NCBI RefSeq assembly: GCF_046244385.1
Contig: NZ_CP176366.1
Span: forward strand, 3,224,001 to 3,288,000
Direction: 5' to 3'
Source of the DNA: Methanospirillum stamsii
GTDB lineage: Archaea > Halobacteriota > Methanomicrobia > Methanomicrobiales > Methanospirillaceae
DNA length: 64,000 nt
Below the pieces are notes generated by a model. It was not told where the DNA came from. It saw only the letters and a list, made by a program, of their open reading frames with translations, and did no database searches. The translations under genes and the position numbers were made by a program. Numbering within the stretch: position 1 is the first letter of the stretch; every line of letters starts with the position of its first letter. Of this stretch, positions 9,245-18,828 are shown piece after piece.

Positions 9245-9420
9245 TCTCAGTAGGTATTACTGCACGTCATAAAATAGTTATCAAATGTTATAATATTCCA
9301 ATGAGTTGTATACTTTCAACCTGTAGATGACAAACACACCTCTTTCAATAGAGAACAATACCGCCCCCCTTAGAGAACCTTATACCAATAGACGATCGAT
9401 GATTATGGACAAGGGATATA

Positions 9421-10524
9421 ATGGAAACGGATTTTAAAATCAGTATCGGAGACAAATCAATAAAATCGCCTGTTGCAATAGCCTGTATGGCTGGTATTAC
9501 CGATGGGGCATATATTAGAGATCGATCTGATTATATCGGTCTTGGTATTATCGGAGGATATGCAATAGATAAAAAAACCCTGAACGCTGCCAAAATCATT
9601 TCAGATCAGGGGAGAGATGAGTTTCTCCCACGCAATCTTATAGAAAACCTTAAAGAACAGATAGCGCTTATTCAGGGGACAGGAGTTGTTCCGGTAATAA
9701 ACCTCAGGGCATCTGAAGCCGCATCTCTTGCATCTCTTGCACAGGAACTTGGCAACTCTGTTATCTATGAAATAGATGCACATTGCAGACAACAGCCGAT
9801 GATTGAAGCAAATAGTGGTGAATATCTCCTTCATCATCCTGAAATACTCATTGCTTATGTCCAGACACTTAAGATCGCCGGGGTTATTGTATCGGTTAAA
9901 ATTCGCGCAGGAATTGCCGCTGATGATATTGAATTATCACGTCTGCTCTGGAAAGCCGGAGCAGATATTTTGCATATTGATCTGATGGATTTCGGGCATC
10001 AGTATCTTAAAAAAATCAGAGATGCCACTCCGATTTTCATTATTGCAAATAACGAAATAAATTCATACGAAAAAGCCAAAGAGATGTTTGCCCACGGAGC
10101 AGATATGGTTTCACTTGCACGGAAATCCGACCCTGCAACACTTTCATCATTAGTTACTTCCATGGAGCAATATACAAAAGAACACGGTTGGTATAATGCT
10201 CCAAAACAATTATGTCGTGGAGGAGATATCAGATCACTTGCCTTTTGTTGCATGCCGGTTAAACCCTGCCCTCTGCTCCCAACTCTTGAAAAATACAAAA
10301 TTTCACCCCAGGAATTTGTCAACATGAAAATGGAAGCCGTCGCCGGAACACCACTTGAACAGGGAGCAAATACCTGTTTTGGAAGTCTTGCATATTGTTG
10401 TAAGGATTCAACTCCATGTATGTTCAGGGATGCAGCACTTAAGCAGGCAGGAGTTAAAAAATCAACATATATGGATTTAAAAAGAGAAATTTCTCAGAAA
10501 CTTCTGAAAAAAATTTTTAAATGA
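9421..10524 (+). CDS. Methanogenesis marker protein 9 (dihydrouridine-synthase-like, Cys-rich C-terminus)
   Basis: The 367-residue protein has a TIM-barrel core like dihydrouridine synthases: SPVAIACMAGITDG near 16-30, VSVKIRAGI near 160, DILHIDLMDF near 184 and a late MVSLARKSDP. About 100 C-terminal residues follow with Cys clusters in RSLAFCCMPVKPCPLL and CFGSLAYCCKDSTPCMF, which suggest a metal or Fe-S site. This combination is known as methanogenesis marker protein 9, conserved in methanogens and without an established reaction. It is divergent from the cfb operon and starts a three-gene plus-strand operon. GGGATATA precedes the ATG. Binding of FMN is inferred from the fold. Confidence 0.85.
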   Translation: METDFKISIGDKSIKSPVAIACMAGITDGAYIRDRSDYIGLGIIGGYAIDKKTLNAAKIISDQGRDEFLPRNLIENLKEQIALIQGTGVVPVINLRASEAASLASLAQELGNSVIYEIDAHCRQQPMIEANSGEYLLHHPEILIAYVQTLKIAGVIVSVKIRAGIAADDIELSRLLWKAGADILHIDLMDFGHQYLKKIRDATPIFIIANNEINSYEKAKEMFAHGADMVSLARKSDPATLSSLVTSMEQYTKEHGWYNAPKQLCRGGDIRSLAFCCMPVKPCPLLPTLEKYKISPQEFVNMKMEAVAGTPLEQGANTCFGSLAYCCKDSTPCMFRDAALKQAGVKKSTYMDLKREISQKLLKKIFK

Positions 10525-11336
10525 AACCAGAAATTTCTCTTACCGAATATGCCCAGATGGCGATGGCCTTTGAGGTCTGTGCCTGGGATAAACCAGGCAA
10601 TGTTGACCGGTGTCATGACTTCCCTGATACCAAACTGGAACATTTTTTTACTTCGGTGATTTTTTGCAGACCAGCGCTTGAAAGAGCAGAAAAAAATGAT
10701 GGGTCTGTCGGGGAACTTATTCGTCTCGCAACTATTCTGACTGGAAGACATAAAGGGGGTAATACCCATTTCGGAGCATTCATTTTACTAATTCCCTTAC
10801 TGATGGGGAGAAACATTCCCGGTGCATATGAGATAGTGAGAAAGACCACTCTTGATGATGCATTAGATTTTTATGACGCCTTTGCTCATACAGCGGTTCG
10901 TGTCAGAGAGAATGATGAACTCGATATCAATGATCCGAAGGCAAAGGAAGAACTAAAAAATAGGAACATGACCTTCTTTGATGTGATGGCATATTCAGCC
11001 CCACACGACCTGGTTGCAGATGAGATAGTAAACGGATTTGTCCTGACCAGGTACACCGCAGATCTGCTAAAAATATTTTCTGATAAGAATCCCATTTCAA
11101 AAGTATTTCTCCAATTACTATCAGAGTATCCGGATACCTTTATTGCAAAAAAATACGGTCTGGATGCCTCAGTAACTGTTCAGAAAAAGGCACAACTAGT
11201 AATAAATGGGAAGATGAGTCCTCGGGAACTTGATCTATTCTGCCTTGAATGCGGGTACAATCCAGGATCTCTCGCAGATATTATGATCTCCGGACTCTAT
11301 ATTGCCTTAGGGGAAGGATGGGAATGGGATCGTTAA
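10521..11336 (+). CDS. CitG/MdcB-like triphosphoribosyl-dephospho-CoA synthase family protein
   Basis: The 271-residue protein shows family features of CitG: an early AWDKPGNVDRCHD, then GGNTHFGAFILLIPLL near 90, helical segments with conserved Asp/Glu, and CLECGYNPGSLADI near the end. True CitG makes the prosthetic-group precursor of citrate lyase, but no citrate lyase genes are present, so the substrate here is unknown. Genes of this family and DUF447 are, as I recall, found near tetrahydromethanopterin-related genes in methanogens and methylotrophs; a role in a C1-carrier cofactor is therefore a plausible inference. The start overlaps the marker 9 stop by four bases (ATGA). Confidence 0.8.
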   Translation: MKPEISLTEYAQMAMAFEVCAWDKPGNVDRCHDFPDTKLEHFFTSVIFCRPALERAEKNDGSVGELIRLATILTGRHKGGNTHFGAFILLIPLLMGRNIPGAYEIVRKTTLDDALDFYDAFAHTAVRVRENDELDINDPKAKEELKNRNMTFFDVMAYSAPHDLVADEIVNGFVLTRYTADLLKIFSDKNPISKVFLQLLSEYPDTFIAKKYGLDASVTVQKKAQLVINGKMSPRELDLFCLECGYNPGSLADIMISGLYIALGEGWEWDR

Positions 11337-11926
11337 ACTATCCGGAGAATGCCATTTTTTACGAAGGAATTAACGAAGTTATCGTAAATACCGAACGAAA
11401 CGCCGCTCCAATGGGAATCATCCGTAAAAATGATACTTTATCCATGATTGTGTTCAGAACCAGTCACACCGCGGAGCATATTTTAAAAGATGGCTGGATT
11501 GTAATTCACATCACTCATGATCCAATTCTGTTTGTGAAAACTGCTTTTGAAGATCTCTCAGATGAATCATATATTCACGAAATATGTGATGAAATCCGAA
11601 TCTGCAGATTGAAAGAATGCCTGAACTGGATTGCATGTAAAGTTCATGTGGTAAATATTACGCAGGAAAAGATCTTCGTGATGGTCTATCCCTTTCATAC
11701 AGAAATAACTCCGGTTCTTCCATTCCCTGTTCATCGTGGACTTAATAATATTATTGAAGCAACAGTCCATGGTACCCGTTTCATCATGAACAGAGATCCG
11801 AAACTAGCAGATCTCATTCGATATCATGGCTCCCTTATCGTTCGCTGTGGTGGATCCAGGGAAAAAAAGGCGTTATCCCTATTGTATAATTATGTAAATG
11901 CAATAGTGCCTGGTTCTTTTGAGTAA
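11324..11926 (+). CDS. DUF447 family protein, probable flavoprotein
   Basis: The product has 200 residues and a split-barrel flavin-reductase-like composition: GINEVIVNTERNAAPMGI near the start, HIL...VIHITHDP, and a closing SLIVRCGGSREKKALSLLY. The ATG at 11324 (MGSLNYPENAIFYEG) is chosen, with an alternative ATG two codons upstream; GGGGA at 11310 is well spaced for ribosome binding. The start overlaps the CitG-like gene by 13 bases, giving tight coupling. FMN binding is known or predicted for the family, the substrate is unknown. It is last in the operon and converges on the moeA genes with a 9-base gap. Confidence 0.8.
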   Translation: MGSLNYPENAIFYEGINEVIVNTERNAAPMGIIRKNDTLSMIVFRTSHTAEHILKDGWIVIHITHDPILFVKTAFEDLSDESYIHEICDEIRICRLKECLNWIACKVHVVNITQEKIFVMVYPFHTEITPVLPFPVHRGLNNIIEATVHGTRFIMNRDPKLADLIRYHGSLIVRCGGSREKKALSLLYNYVNAIVPGSFE

Positions 11927-11935
11927 CCAGATACA

Positions 11936-13801
11936 TCATGGATATGAGATCTTTCTGATTACTCCTGTTTCATGTGTCCGGTACCCTCCTAATTTATCCA
12001 GTAACTGCCTGAATTTTTCTGACTGAATCATCGAAATCACTTTTTGTATCCGGAAATCTGATTCAAAACTCTCTGCCTTCATAACCAGTTCATATCTTTC
12101 GGTACCTACCGGAACAAATGAGAGATTATATGCTTTGGCTGCCGAATGGACTGCCATCCCCATTTCAGCATCTCCGGATAAAATTGCAAGACATACTGCC
12201 AGATGAGTTGTCATCTCCCGGTGATATCCATCAATTAATTCCGGATTTAACCCTTTTTCTTTTAGCATATAATCAAGAAGTATACGTGTTCCGGATCCTT
12301 TTTGCCGGTTAACAAACCGGTGAGTTGTAATATCATCAAATGAAAGATCATTTTTTGATACTATCCCCTGTTCCCGTTCTGCAACACAGATGAGAACCAG
12401 TTCTTCTCCCGGAAGATATTTTTTCAGATATGCGATATTATAATCGCCATCATCCATAAGAAGATGCATGGGCGCCAGGTGACAATCACCCCGTTTTAAT
12501 GCAAGAATCCCGCCCATACTTCCAACATGTACAGACGCCGGAAAGATACCACTATCACGGAGTTCATCAGAGAGATAATCTATAACCGGATCATGGCTAC
12601 CAGTGATGAGAATGGTTTTTTCAGCTTCACTTATCGGTGTAGTAATAGTAACCGGAACATCTTTTCCGGCTTCAAACCCCTCAACTGATGAAGGAATGGT
12701 GATATAGCCATTAGATCTGACTAAACTCATCTGCACGCCGGAACCTCTCGATAACGGAAGTGCCACCCAGTTATCACTGATTTTTCCAATAGTTACCAGA
12801 ACAAATTCATCAATGCCTATTTCTGAGTGAAGAGATCCGGCAAGTCGGGCTGTAACCTTTTGATGCTCTGAAACACAAAGACCATACCAGGAAAGAATGG
12901 GAATTACAATTTCACGGAGAATGGTGTGACAAGCGACAGGATAACCCGGCATCCCAATGATTGGTTTACCAGATATCTCACCGAGAATTACCGGTTTAGC
13001 AGGTTTAATCGCGATTCCGTGAACAAAAACTTCACCGAGGTTTTCAATGACACTGTTTGTATAATCCTTCGTTCCTTTCGAAGAACCTGCTGATATTATG
13101 ACCAGATCATGATTCGATACTGCGCTCGATATTGTTTCTGCAATGGTTTCAGGATCATCAGGAATGACAGGAAATAAAGTAATTTCTACTCCACAATTAC
13201 GAAGTTCTGCTGACACCATCAGCATATTACTCTCAATGAACTGTCCGGGTTTTGGAATTGTTCCAAGAGAGATTATCTCACTACCAGTAGGAATAAGAGC
13301 AATCCGGAGAGAGAGGACATCCACTTCCAGTATTCCATATGATGCCATGGCACCAATATCACCTGATCGAATAACATGACCGCCAGGAAGAACCATCTCT
13401 CCCTGAGCAATGTCTTCACCAACTGGACGAATATGTTGCCAGGGATATGCTGGACTCCTAATAAGAATACCTGCGTCATCTTCTTCAGTATCTTCAATCA
13501 TAATAACCGCATCATATTCAGATGGAACCGGGTTTCCAGTATTTACCTGTTGAAAATTATGAAGAAGAACTGGCCTCTGTTCTGTTGCCTCAATAGTATC
13601 TGAAGATTTTACTGCAATACCATCCATTGCTGAAAGATGACCAAGAGGAAATGAAAGAGGAGCATGGATAGCATGAGCAGTGACTTTTCCAATTGAATCT
13701 GAAACAGGAATAGTAACTACTTTTGGAATAAAGGAGAATCTCTTTTTCAAAAGAGTTAATGCATCAGACAGGGATGTTAATTTCAGGTATCGTTTACTCA
13801 T
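11936..13801 (-). CDS. moeA: MoeA-like molybdopterin protein fused to a periplasmic-binding-protein-like domain
   Basis: Residues 1-400 resemble MoeA/MoaB-type proteins: HLSAMDGIAVKSSD early, a MoaB-like core with ALIPTGSEI, VIISAGSSKGTKDYTN, GMPGYPVACH, and the C-terminal beta domain ending VPVTI. MoeA ligates molybdate or tungstate to adenylated molybdopterin. The last 210 residues form a second domain with LITGSHDPVIDYL, HLAPMHLLMDDGDY, RFVNRQKGSGTRILLDY and GDAEMGMAVHSAA, as in binding-protein domains of LysR/ModA type, possibly a molybdate sensor or ligand site. The fused form is common in archaea. It lies two bases downstream of a second moeA gene. Confidence 0.88.
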   Translation of the reverse strand: MSKRYLKLTSLSDALTLLKKRFSFIPKVVTIPVSDSIGKVTAHAIHAPLSFPLGHLSAMDGIAVKSSDTIEATEQRPVLLHNFQQVNTGNPVPSEYDAVIMIEDTEEDDAGILIRSPAYPWQHIRPVGEDIAQGEMVLPGGHVIRSGDIGAMASYGILEVDVLSLRIALIPTGSEIISLGTIPKPGQFIESNMLMVSAELRNCGVEITLFPVIPDDPETIAETISSAVSNHDLVIISAGSSKGTKDYTNSVIENLGEVFVHGIAIKPAKPVILGEISGKPIIGMPGYPVACHTILREIVIPILSWYGLCVSEHQKVTARLAGSLHSEIGIDEFVLVTIGKISDNWVALPLSRGSGVQMSLVRSNGYITIPSSVEGFEAGKDVPVTITTPISEAEKTILITGSHDPVIDYLSDELRDSGIFPASVHVGSMGGILALKRGDCHLAPMHLLMDDGDYNIAYLKKYLPGEELVLICVAEREQGIVSKNDLSFDDITTHRFVNRQKGSGTRILLDYMLKEKGLNPELIDGYHREMTTHLAVCLAILSGDAEMGMAVHSAAKAYNLSFVPVGTERYELVMKAESFESDFRIQKVISMIQSEKFRQLLDKLGGYRTHETGVIRKISYP

Positions 13802-13803
13802 TT

Positions 13804-15009
13804 TTACTTCCAGCTTTGTACAAAAACCCGGGTATTTTTATCATATCCTTCAAGATCTGCCGGAATCCGAAGAAGGCCGTCACTTTTGATAAGAGTATTT
13901 GTAAGTCCCGATTTTCCAAAAACAGGAGTGACTTTATCATTTTCAAGAAAAACACGAATATAATCTTCACGACCTTTTGCTGATGGAACCGGAGATGTCA
14001 GTATACCGGACATAAGAGGAGGTGAACTTTTTTCTCCGGTCATTGCAAAAATTACATCTTTTACAAGAGCCGTTAGAACTACATATGCAGAAGCGGGATG
14101 TCCCGGAAGACCAATCACGGGTTTATTATTAATTTTACCTATTATTGTTGGTTTTCCAGGTGACAGAGCAATTCCATGTACCAGAAGTTCTCCCTTTGAT
14201 GAAATAATATCCGCACACATGTCCCGTTCTCCTTTTGAACTTCCTCCGGAAATAAGAATAATATCAGACTTTTCCAATGCATCAACGAGAGCTTGTTCCA
14301 GTAGTTCTCTTTCATCAGGGATGGTCCCTATAATAATTGGAATGCCACCACATTCTGTTACAAAACCTGCACAAAGATATGTATTCACATCCCGTATCTG
14401 ACCGGACCCGGGTATTTCAGAAATTTTGATCAATTCATTTCCGGTTGAGATTATTGCCACCCGAGGTTTTTGTGCAACCAGAACATCAGTAACTCCACAC
14501 GCTGCCAAAACACCCATTTCCCGTGATGTTATTCGTGTTCCTGAAAAAAGAGCAGATTTTTCTACTGAGAAATCTTCTCCTCTATGAACAATATTATCTC
14601 CCACAGCAACCGGTTTTGTCACCAGAATATCATCGCCCATGGCTTCTGCATATTCGATCATAACGACAGCATCAGCCCCGGCTGGTAGATATGCCCCGGT
14701 AGGGATGTACATACAAGTACCTGATGTTACTACCTTTGATGGCTCAACGCCCATCTCTACCTTTCCGGTTAGATGTAACATCGCAGGGATGCTCTCACCT
14801 GCACCGATAGTGTCAGATGCTAAAACAGCAAAACCGTCCACTGTTGAACGGTCAAATCCGGGGATATCTATTTCGGAGGTAATATCTGTTCTGAGAATCC
14901 TCCCGCCAGATTCTAAAAGAGAAACTGTTTCATCAGTTGTCTTCTCTGCAATCTGGTTAAGAATTGTCCGGGCAGACTCTACAGAAATAACTGATAAAAA
15001 CCTGCTCAT
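13804..15009 (-). CDS. moeA: Molybdopterin molybdenumtransferase MoeA
   Basis: The 401-residue protein has standard MoeA length and motifs: PGFDRSTVDGFAVLASDT near 50, EDFSVEKSALFSGTRIT, IISTGNELIKISE, the MoaB-like IILISGGSSKGERDM, and IGLPGHPASAYVV. It inserts Mo or W into molybdopterin in the cytoplasm, needed for formate and formylmethanofuran dehydrogenases. The paralogue directly downstream carries an extra domain, so the pair may differ in metal (Mo versus W) preference; this is inference. Its ATG overlaps the stop of a small upstream gene (ATGA), so three genes form one operon. Confidence 0.92.
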   Translation of the reverse strand: MSRFLSVISVESARTILNQIAEKTTDETVSLLESGGRILRTDITSEIDIPGFDRSTVDGFAVLASDTIGAGESIPAMLHLTGKVEMGVEPSKVVTSGTCMYIPTGAYLPAGADAVVMIEYAEAMGDDILVTKPVAVGDNIVHRGEDFSVEKSALFSGTRITSREMGVLAACGVTDVLVAQKPRVAIISTGNELIKISEIPGSGQIRDVNTYLCAGFVTECGGIPIIIGTIPDERELLEQALVDALEKSDIILISGGSSKGERDMCADIISSKGELLVHGIALSPGKPTIIGKINNKPVIGLPGHPASAYVVLTALVKDVIFAMTGEKSSPPLMSGILTSPVPSAKGREDYIRVFLENDKVTPVFGKSGLTNTLIKSDGLLRIPADLEGYDKNTRVFVQSWK

Positions 15010-15182
15010 TTGAAACAGCCAAGTTGACAGGCGCGGATTTTAATATCGTGAATGTTGCAATATTTTGCGATTTCCAATTTAGAAACGCCATATTTTTCTG
15101 ATATCTCAAATGCTTGAGGGCAACCAATTTCAGTGGTAATGCCTTCTTTTTCTAATATCGATTTTATCTGTTCAGATTCCAT
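15006..15182 (-). CDS. Small conserved-looking Cys-containing protein (58 aa) ahead of moeA
   Basis: On the minus strand an ATG at 15182 opens 58 codons that end in a TGA overlapping the moeA start codon. The product has a helix-turn-helix-like middle (AFEISEKYGVSKLEIAKYC) and Cys at 21, 42, 52 and 56, the last two in RACQLGCF. I recall short proteins ending in a similar C-x-LGCF motif near molybdopterin genes in anaerobes, but cannot verify it. The strict overlap with moeA strongly supports a real gene. A role in Mo/W sensing or metal delivery is a guess from position. It also overlaps the 5' flank of the divergent deacylase gene. Confidence 0.7.
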   Translation of the reverse strand: MESEQIKSILEKEGITTEIGCPQAFEISEKYGVSKLEIAKYCNIHDIKIRACQLGCFK

Positions 15183-15258
15183 ATTACTTAATAAGTTATC
15201 GAAGAATAAAGATTATAGCTTTTCGTTACAATCAAACCCATATCTCATAGGATTTATC

Positions 15259-16554
15259 ATGTCATCTACACTTCTTATCAGTTCCCGTAAGGATCCTGCA
15301 GGAACTCTTATTCATCAGGAATTATGTGACCTTATCAAAAAACAATATGACTCTCATCCGGATATCAAACACCTCTATTCAGATGAAAGATTAATTTACC
15401 TGAATGGACAGGATATTCCAAGTGATACTGATAGAATTCTCTTTCTCTCGAGGCATTCCAGTGAAAAACCACGACAGGTACTAACTGTTCACGTTACAGG
15501 AAATTTCGGATCTGCAGATTATGGAGGTGATCCCCAAACTCTTACACCAGCGGATCCCTTTCTTATGCATGCACTTATTAAAGGACTTGTCAGATATGCA
15601 CCACCAGGTTATGAAGTGATGTATGAAGCTACTCATCATGGTCCGACGAATATTTTAATTCCTTCATGCTTTGTCGAAATTGGGAGTACTGAAAAGGAAT
15701 GGAATGACAGAGTAGGGGCGCATGCTGTAGCACAGGCATCTCTTGAGGCAATATTTGCAGAAAAATCAACAACAATTCCTCTCGCAGGATTTGGAGGAAC
15801 TCATTATACTCAGAGACAAACTGAAATTTCCAAAAAAACCAGGGGCGGTTTTGGACATATCATGCCAACCCGGGATATCAGGCACCTTGATGAAAGGATG
15901 TTTCAGGAGATAATTACGGGTTCGCAGGCAGTTGCCATTTACCTTGACAGGAAATCTCTCTCCGGAGAAGAAGAACAAAAAATATTGCAGTATGCAAAAA
16001 AAATTCAGATTCCGGTCCTGGGACAACATGATCTTTTACGATTAAAAAATTTAAATTTTCATGAATATCTGAATATTCGAAACCATGCTCATAATATCCT
16101 CGCAGATTCTACTGTTATTGTGCACAACCTGGAAACATGTCCTCATCCGACAGGGATATCTATTCCGGAAGATCTGATAGATGAAGTAATGAAAAATTCT
16201 CCAGACGAATTTTTATCCGAACTGGAAAAATATTCTGTAGTTCACTTGGCCGGTAAAGGAAAAGCCTGTCAAGCCATTTTTATTACCGAAGAAACCTGTA
16301 AGGACAAGGTAAAACAAGAAATCACACAACTATGCATTACACTCTTACAATCCAAATTTTCCTGCAGGTTAGATTCTGACTCACTTGTTATCCTCAAAAC
16401 CAGATTTGATCCGGTAAAAGCGAAAAATCTAGGAATTTCTCCGGGTCCATTTTTTTCTGAACTTCTGGCTGGAAACCCGGTAAAAACAGGCGACATCATT
16501 ATCTATCCGGATATGGTGATGACTGAAACGGAAAAAAGGATAAAAATAGTATGA
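15259..16554 (+). CDS. dtdA: D-aminoacyl-tRNA deacylase (DTD2/GEK1 type) with C-terminal extension
   Basis: The enzyme removes D-amino acids from mischarged tRNAs. Residues 1-275 match the archaeal/plant GEK1 family: RHSSEKPRQVLTVHVTGNF, YEATHHGPTNILIPSCFVEIGS, and PLAGFGGTHYTQRQTE, with clustered His that suit the zinc-dependent active site. Most archaeal members are about 270 residues; this one has 431, with 155 additional C-terminal residues of unknown function (including HLAGKGKACQAIFI and NLGISPGPFFSELLAGN). The ATG at 15259 (MSSTLLISSRKDP) fits the family start; a longer frame upstream overlaps the small gene on the other strand and is rejected. Confidence 0.88.
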   Translation: MSSTLLISSRKDPAGTLIHQELCDLIKKQYDSHPDIKHLYSDERLIYLNGQDIPSDTDRILFLSRHSSEKPRQVLTVHVTGNFGSADYGGDPQTLTPADPFLMHALIKGLVRYAPPGYEVMYEATHHGPTNILIPSCFVEIGSTEKEWNDRVGAHAVAQASLEAIFAEKSTTIPLAGFGGTHYTQRQTEISKKTRGGFGHIMPTRDIRHLDERMFQEIITGSQAVAIYLDRKSLSGEEEQKILQYAKKIQIPVLGQHDLLRLKNLNFHEYLNIRNHAHNILADSTVIVHNLETCPHPTGISIPEDLIDEVMKNSPDEFLSELEKYSVVHLAGKGKACQAIFITEETCKDKVKQEITQLCITLLQSKFSCRLDSDSLVILKTRFDPVKAKNLGISPGPFFSELLAGNPVKTGDIIIYPDMVMTETEKRIKIV

Positions 16555-16605
16555 CTATAAGCGAAATATTTAACCTTCAGGTACATACAATCAAAGAATA
16601 TCATT

Positions 16606-18828
16606 ATGTTTTCTGTTTTATATGTTGATGATGAACCCGCTCTTCTTGAAGTAGGAAAATTATACCTGGAAAAAGATGGAGATATTTCTGTTTATACTGC
16701 TCCCTCGGTAGAAGAAGGAAATGCAATTCTTATTAATACCGATATCGATGTGATTATTTCCGATTATGATATGCCGGAGATAAATGGAATTGATTTTTTA
16801 CGAACGATAAGAGAATCCGGAAATTCAATCCCCTTTATTATCTTTACAGGAAAAGGGCGTGAAGAAATTGTTATCCAGGCAATAGATTACGGAGCAGATT
16901 CATATATACAGAAATCCGGTGAGCCAGGCAATATTTTTTTAAAACTCAGACAAAAAATTGATAAAGTCATCCGGTATAAATTAGCAGAACAGGAAATCCG
17001 ACGCAAAAGCCGAGAATGGGATGGATTATTCAACTCAACAGAACGAGTTACACTAGTACTCAATATTGATAAAAAAATTTTATCCGCGAATTATGCTTCC
17101 ACAATACTATTAAAAAAACCAGAGAATGAATTAATCGGGAAAAATTTTGAACTTTTTTTTTATACGAAAAATACAAAAATTTGCCCTTTTGATGATATTC
17201 TAGCCCAAAAAAAATTTCAGTCAGATATTGTAACCTCAGATATTTTAGGAAAAACGTTTGATATTTCATATACTCCGGTACTTGATGATAAAGGAACTAT
17301 TGAAAAAATCATTTTCATGGCAACAGACATTTCAAGGCGAATAAAAACTGAAGAAGAATTAAAAAAATACCGAGAGAACCTCGAAGAACTCGTTCGTGAA
17401 AGGACTATTGAACTTGCAAAAGCCAAGGAAATTGCTGAAAAATCCAATAAGGCTAAAACTACGTTTCTTTCTAATATGAGTCATGAACTTAGAACCCCCC
17501 TCAATGCAATACTAGGATATACCCAGTTATTGCAGCGATATGACAATATTACTTCGGAACAGAAAGAACAACTAAAAACCATCTATTCCAGCGGAAAACA
17601 TCTTCTTTCTCTAATAAATGATCTTCTTGATTTAAGTAAAATCGAAGCACAGGCAATTCAGATTGATGAAAAATCATTCAATCTGATGTCTCTTTTTAAA
17701 GAGGTATACAATATTACCCGGATAAAAGCCGAAGAAAAAAATCTGGCATTCACATTTGAACCATTATCACCTATTCCTTCTTGTGTTCTCGGGGATGAAG
17801 GAAAATTACGACAAATTTTAATAAACTTATTGAATAACGCTATAAAATATACCGATAGTGGAGAAGTAATTTTCAGAGTCAGTTATGGCCAATCAGAAGA
17901 TCAGGTTTTACAGTGCGATATTATCGATACCGGCAGAGGAATACCTACCCATAAAAAAGATGAAATTTTCCGGCCATTTACTCAAATCGGTGAACATGGT
18001 GAGATGATAGAAGGAACAGGACTTGGTCTTGCAATCACAAAGAGCCTTATTGAATTCCTGAATGGAACGTTAACCCTTAAAAGTGAACCGAACAAGGGAT
18101 CACATTTTTCAATCCGGATTAAATTTCCTCCATCTTTTACATTCGTTCCTGATGATAAAGAAGCAAAAAATATAGTCGGGTACGAAGGAACCCGGAAAAA
18201 AATTCTGGTAGTTGATGATAATATCTCAAATGCTTCATTCTTGGAAGCATTTCTTCATCCATTGGGCTTTATCGTAATGAAAGCCACCAATGGTCCGGAC
18301 GCCCTTCAAATTACTACCTTTAACCATCCTGACATTATACTCCTCGATTTTGTTATGAGCGGTATGACAGGACTTGATGTTATTCATGAAATCAGAAAAG
18401 ATCCAAAATTTGATAACATAAAAATTATTGGTATTTCTGCATCGGTCTCAAGAAGCGAATTTAAACATGATTTTAAATCCTTATGTGATGAATTCCTGGT
18501 AAAACCCGTCGATATAAATGTTTTATTGAATATTCTTGGTAGGTACCTGGACATTACCTGGATTGAAAAACCTTCGGATGAAATTACATCAACCAGTTTT
18601 AATAAAGAATCAAAGAATGCAAAAGAGATTAAACCTCCGTCGTCAGAAACTTTAAACACCATTGAATTATTAGCAAAACAAGGAAATTTTACCCGGATTA
18701 ACCAGATTCTTATTCAATTGGAAAAAGAGGATTCGATAGATCCTTCTTTCATTCAAAAAGTCCGGCATAATTGTTTGAAATTCAACGATGATGCAATAAT
18801 ATCTCTTATCAGGAGTCTGAAGATATGA
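16606..18828 (+). CDS. Hybrid sensor histidine kinase (REC-PAS-HisKA-HATPase-REC)
   Basis: The 740-residue cytoplasmic protein has an N-terminal receiver with phosphoacceptor Asp53 (VIISDYDMPEINGID), a PAS domain at about 135-250, a coiled stretch, a HisKA dimerisation domain with His293 in SNMSHELRTPLN, an HATPase with N-box LINLLNNAIKYTD and G-boxes DTGRGIP and EGTGLGLAI, and a second receiver (about 525-645; DIILLDFVMSGMTGLD). A 90-residue helical tail follows. No membrane segment is seen, so the signal is internal. The stop overlaps the start of a REC-PAS gene (ATGA), so the two form a phosphorelay unit. Output is unknown; no DNA-binding domain is fused. Confidence 0.92.
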   Translation: MFSVLYVDDEPALLEVGKLYLEKDGDISVYTAPSVEEGNAILINTDIDVIISDYDMPEINGIDFLRTIRESGNSIPFIIFTGKGREEIVIQAIDYGADSYIQKSGEPGNIFLKLRQKIDKVIRYKLAEQEIRRKSREWDGLFNSTERVTLVLNIDKKILSANYASTILLKKPENELIGKNFELFFYTKNTKICPFDDILAQKKFQSDIVTSDILGKTFDISYTPVLDDKGTIEKIIFMATDISRRIKTEEELKKYRENLEELVRERTIELAKAKEIAEKSNKAKTTFLSNMSHELRTPLNAILGYTQLLQRYDNITSEQKEQLKTIYSSGKHLLSLINDLLDLSKIEAQAIQIDEKSFNLMSLFKEVYNITRIKAEEKNLAFTFEPLSPIPSCVLGDEGKLRQILINLLNNAIKYTDSGEVIFRVSYGQSEDQVLQCDIIDTGRGIPTHKKDEIFRPFTQIGEHGEMIEGTGLGLAITKSLIEFLNGTLTLKSEPNKGSHFSIRIKFPPSFTFVPDDKEAKNIVGYEGTRKKILVVDDNISNASFLEAFLHPLGFIVMKATNGPDALQITTFNHPDIILLDFVMSGMTGLDVIHEIRKDPKFDNIKIIGISASVSRSEFKHDFKSLCDEFLVKPVDINVLLNILGRYLDITWIEKPSDEITSTSFNKESKNAKEIKPPSSETLNTIELLAKQGNFTRINQILIQLEKEDSIDPSFIQKVRHNCLKFNDDAIISLIRSLKI

